A DNA stretch of 64,000 nucleotides from Candidatus Nitrosopumilus sp. (GTDB lineage: Archaea; Thermoproteota; Nitrososphaeria; Nitrososphaerales; Nitrosopumilaceae). The translations under genes and the position numbers were made by a program. The notes under the pieces were generated by a model. That model made no database searches. It was given only the letters and a program-made list of their open reading frames with translations, and was not told where the DNA came from. The stretch is from NCBI GenBank assembly GCA_029250275.1, contig JAPFBP010000001.1, forward strand, positions 1 through 64,000. Reading direction: 5' to 3'. Below are positions 62,759-64,000 of this stretch, in pieces (positions within the stretch are counted from its first letter, which is position 1; each line of letters begins with the position of its first letter).

Positions 62759-63076
62759 GTGCCTAACTGTCCAGAATGTACATTCCGAGAGAAAAAGAAA
62801 ATAGAAACAAAATATCTAGAAGATTTCCCAGAAGAAGACAGAAGTAGAGACGCTTTGTTCAAATTATTTGATGAAATTGACATTCCAATGAAAATGGATG
62901 AAAAAAACAGAAGACATTTTATTTGTAAACGATGTGGATTATACGCAACAAGAGAAGAAGTTACAGATATCAGATCCAAGTTAAATCAAAGAGAAAAAAC
63001 ACGTGATGACAAACATGATGACTATCTAGAATGGTGGTCAAAAAGTAAAAAAGAAAAAGCAGAAAGTGTAGAGTAG
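62759..63076 (+). CDS. small zinc-ribbon protein, unknown
   Basis: The frame starts at a GTG with PNCPECTFREKKK, and a TATA-like TTTTA about 27 bases before it fits a leaderless start. A second Cys pair is seen in RRHFICKRCGLYATREE, so CxxC...CxxC forms a zinc ribbon split by a charged helix (LEDFPEEDRSRDALFKLFDEIDIPM). The C-terminal 35 residues are charged helix (DIRSKLNQREKTRDDKHDDYLEWW). A nucleic-acid or ribosome-associated role is plausible; no family is recognised. Confidence 0.68.
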   Translation: MPNCPECTFREKKKIETKYLEDFPEEDRSRDALFKLFDEIDIPMKMDEKNRRHFICKRCGLYATREEVTDIRSKLNQREKTRDDKHDDYLEWWSKSKKEKAESVE

Positions 63077-63082
63077 CTTACA

Positions 63083-63484
63083 ATGGTAAAAAAGAAAGAA
63101 GATGAAATTCCTGAATGGGTTACTGATGAAATTCAAAATGCAAAATTTAGGAAACCTGAAGAACTAAAAGGATCAGGATATATTCTAGAATTTTATTATG
63201 AAGATAATAAAATTGATGTTCAATTGTATGATGCAGTAGAAGATGGACGACATATTGTAACAATGGATGTTGTAAAAGATATTAAAATTGATGATTTACT
63301 AAAAGGTGAAGTCTATGAATTTGTTTTTGATCAACATAAAGCACCATTAAGTAAAAAAGTATCAGAATTTCTAGAAAAAGAAAAAGAAATTGAAATGAAG
63401 GCAATTTATCAATTTGAATTAAGATCTCTAGAATTGTTTGATGTAGGCTCTAGTAAACATGTAAATGAAGATTTAGAAGAATAA
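63083..63484 (+). CDS. conserved-looking hypothetical protein
   Basis: The 133-residue acidic protein starts MVKKKEDEIPEWVTDEIQNAKFRKPEEL and has beta-like segments (GYILEFYYEDNKIDVQLYDAVEDGRHIVTMDVVKDIKIDDLLKGEVYEFVF) between charged helices. There are no Cys pairs or membrane segments. It begins six bases after the zinc-ribbon gene in the same direction, so the two are probably cotranscribed. I do not recognise a family. Confidence 0.62.
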   Translation: MVKKKEDEIPEWVTDEIQNAKFRKPEELKGSGYILEFYYEDNKIDVQLYDAVEDGRHIVTMDVVKDIKIDDLLKGEVYEFVFDQHKAPLSKKVSEFLEKEKEIEMKAIYQFELRSLELFDVGSSKHVNEDLEE

Positions 63485-63485
63485 A

Positions 63486-64000
63486 TTAATCTTTTTTCAT
63501 AGAATCTAATTGTTTTTTGAAAGCCTTTCCTAAAATTGGATTAATAAAATATGGAAATGTATTTTTTAACCAAACTGCACCTCTAACTAGAGATGGAACA
63601 ATAATTTCCAATCTTGGAGAATTTGCTGCTTTTAGAATTGCTTTTGCTACAGTTTTAGAACTAAGCGAAGTTGGAGAAAATTTTGGCATTTTTTCAAATG
63701 ATGGGTGTTCAAAAAAGTTAGTTCTAACCATAATAGGACTAACAACAGTAATTCCAACTCCAGAATTTTTTAATTCATGTTTCAAACCTTCTGAAAATCC
63801 TAACATTGCAAATTTTGATGCACAGTATGAAGCAATTCCAGGCAAACCAAAACTTGCTGCAACAGATGCCACATTGACAATATGGCCAGATTTTTTATCT
63901 AACATTGATGGAAGAAAATATTTTATGCAATATACCATTCCAAAATAATTTGTTTCCATCTGAGATTCTATGTCATCAATACTAAGATCGTATATAGAGC
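63486..64000 (-). CDS. short-chain dehydrogenase/reductase, C-terminal part (cut by window edge)
   Basis: The track starts at an internal Met; the frame stays open to the right edge (SIYDLSIDDIESQ precedes METNYFG), so the gene continues beyond the window. The SDR catalytic region is clear: NVASVAASFGLPGIASYCASKFAMLGFSEGLKHEL contains the Ser-Tyr-x3-Lys set (S in NVASVA, YCASK). GVGITVVSPIMVRTNFF is the typical next strand. The Rossmann N-terminus with TGxxxGxG lies outside. It reduces or oxidises a small alcohol or ketone; the substrate is unknown. Its stop is one base away from the plus-strand gene's stop. Confidence 0.9.
   Translation of the reverse strand, partial: SIYDLSIDDIESQMETNYFGMVYCIKYFLPSMLDKKSGHIVNVASVAASFGLPGIASYCASKFAMLGFSEGLKHELKNSGVGITVVSPIMVRTNFFEHPSFEKMPKFSPTSLSSKTVAKAILKAANSPRLEIIVPSLVRGAVWLKNTFPYFINPILGKAFKKQLDSMKKD

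Noticed and set aside
62616-62804. 62-residue plus-strand frame MMIFLIWHAGFRW...
   Set aside because: It runs across the strong hairpin and into another frame of the zinc-ribbon gene; probably not translated.
1-64000. CRISPR array, prophage or integrated plasmid
   Set aside because: No regularly spaced repeats, no Cas genes, no phage structural genes, and no tRNA 3'-end duplication near tRNA-Leu, tRNA-Gln or tRNA-Gly were found by eye.

Overview
The window is a stretch of an AT-rich archaeal chromosome, most likely a marine ammonia-oxidising member of the Nitrososphaerota (Thaumarchaeota), close to Nitrosopumilus. The archaeal domain is clear from the GatD/GatE amidotransferase, aIF2 alpha and gamma with Nop10, PriS/PriL primase, Cdc48, L2/S6e ribosomal proteins, an LSm protein, a 7S SRP RNA and TATA-box promoters placed about 27 bases before leaderless starts. 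The lineage is suggested by the combination of a CdvB (ESCRT-III) division protein, a bacterial-looking DnaK/DnaJ/GrpE set and bacterial-type MetK, an almost complete anaerobic-type cobalamin pathway, a UPF0182 membrane protein and assimilatory sulfate reduction. No ammonia monooxygenase gene is present, so the lineage call is inference.

Layout. (1) 1-4.9 kb is an accessory, partly decayed zone: an end fragment of a RelE-like toxin, a RelE/antitoxin pair with a palindromic operator, two relics of IS605-type TnpB genes (one with ωRNA-like hairpins), two small winged-helix proteins sharing a palindromic TATA box, and a Fic protein. A tRNA-thiolation gene (Ncs6/TtuA type) lies inside it. (2) 4.97-5.29 kb is the 7S SRP RNA. 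(3) 5.3-17.8 kb holds housekeeping genes: acylphosphatase, uL2, Cdc48, gatD-gatE, tRNA-Leu, a HAD nucleotidase, and the grpE-dnaK-dnaJ chaperone operon. (4) 16.7-21.6 kb holds two reduced UDP-glucose-dehydrogenase-like proteins, a DUF354 glycosyltransferase-like protein, tRNA-Gln and an ABC-2 exporter. (5) 21.8-25.5 kb holds RPA, a RadB/KaiC-like ATPase, LSm and metK. (6) 26.4-32 kb is the first cobalamin cluster (cbiD, cbiG, cbiX, cbiC, cbiA, cobO). (7) 32-38 kb is translation and protein glycosylation: aIF2 alpha, nop10, the oligosaccharyltransferase AglB, a PIN protein, aIF2 gamma, S6e, two tiny zinc proteins and tRNA-Gly. (8) 38.2-47.2 kb holds a TPR/C39-like protein, a glutamine amidotransferase, UPF0182, primase, endonuclease IV and glycyl-tRNA synthetase. 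(9) 47.2-47.8 kb is a scar in which the 3' ends of two divergent genes survive head to head. (10) 48-60 kb holds a DPM1-GtrA fusion, CdvB, a racemase-like protein lacking both catalytic cysteines, the second cobalamin cluster (cbiT, cbiL, cbiF), RqcH/NEMF, the two-subunit phosphomevalonate dehydratase, endonuclease III, and cysH-sat. (11) 60.2-64 kb holds a ThiI-like protein without its PP-loop, a MurG-like glycosyltransferase, a GC-rich hairpin RNA candidate, two small unknown genes and the 3' part of a short-chain dehydrogenase.

How they work together. The two cobalamin clusters together supply most corrin-ring steps from sirohydrochlorin to adenosylation (cbiE, cbiH and cbiJ are not in the window). 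cysH and sat feed assimilatory sulfur. The phosphomevalonate dehydratase feeds isoprenoids for archaeal lipids and dolichol, which link to DPM1-GtrA and AglB for N-glycosylation. The genome is very compact: four convergent pairs share a palindromic stop (TTAA or CTAG), and several others overlap by 12 to 27 bases. The most interesting items are the degenerate enzyme homologues (MurI-like, ThiI-like, half-CbiX, reduced UGDH), the decayed TnpB loci with structured 3' ends, the head-to-head deletion scar and the unexplained hairpin RNA near 62.6 kb.
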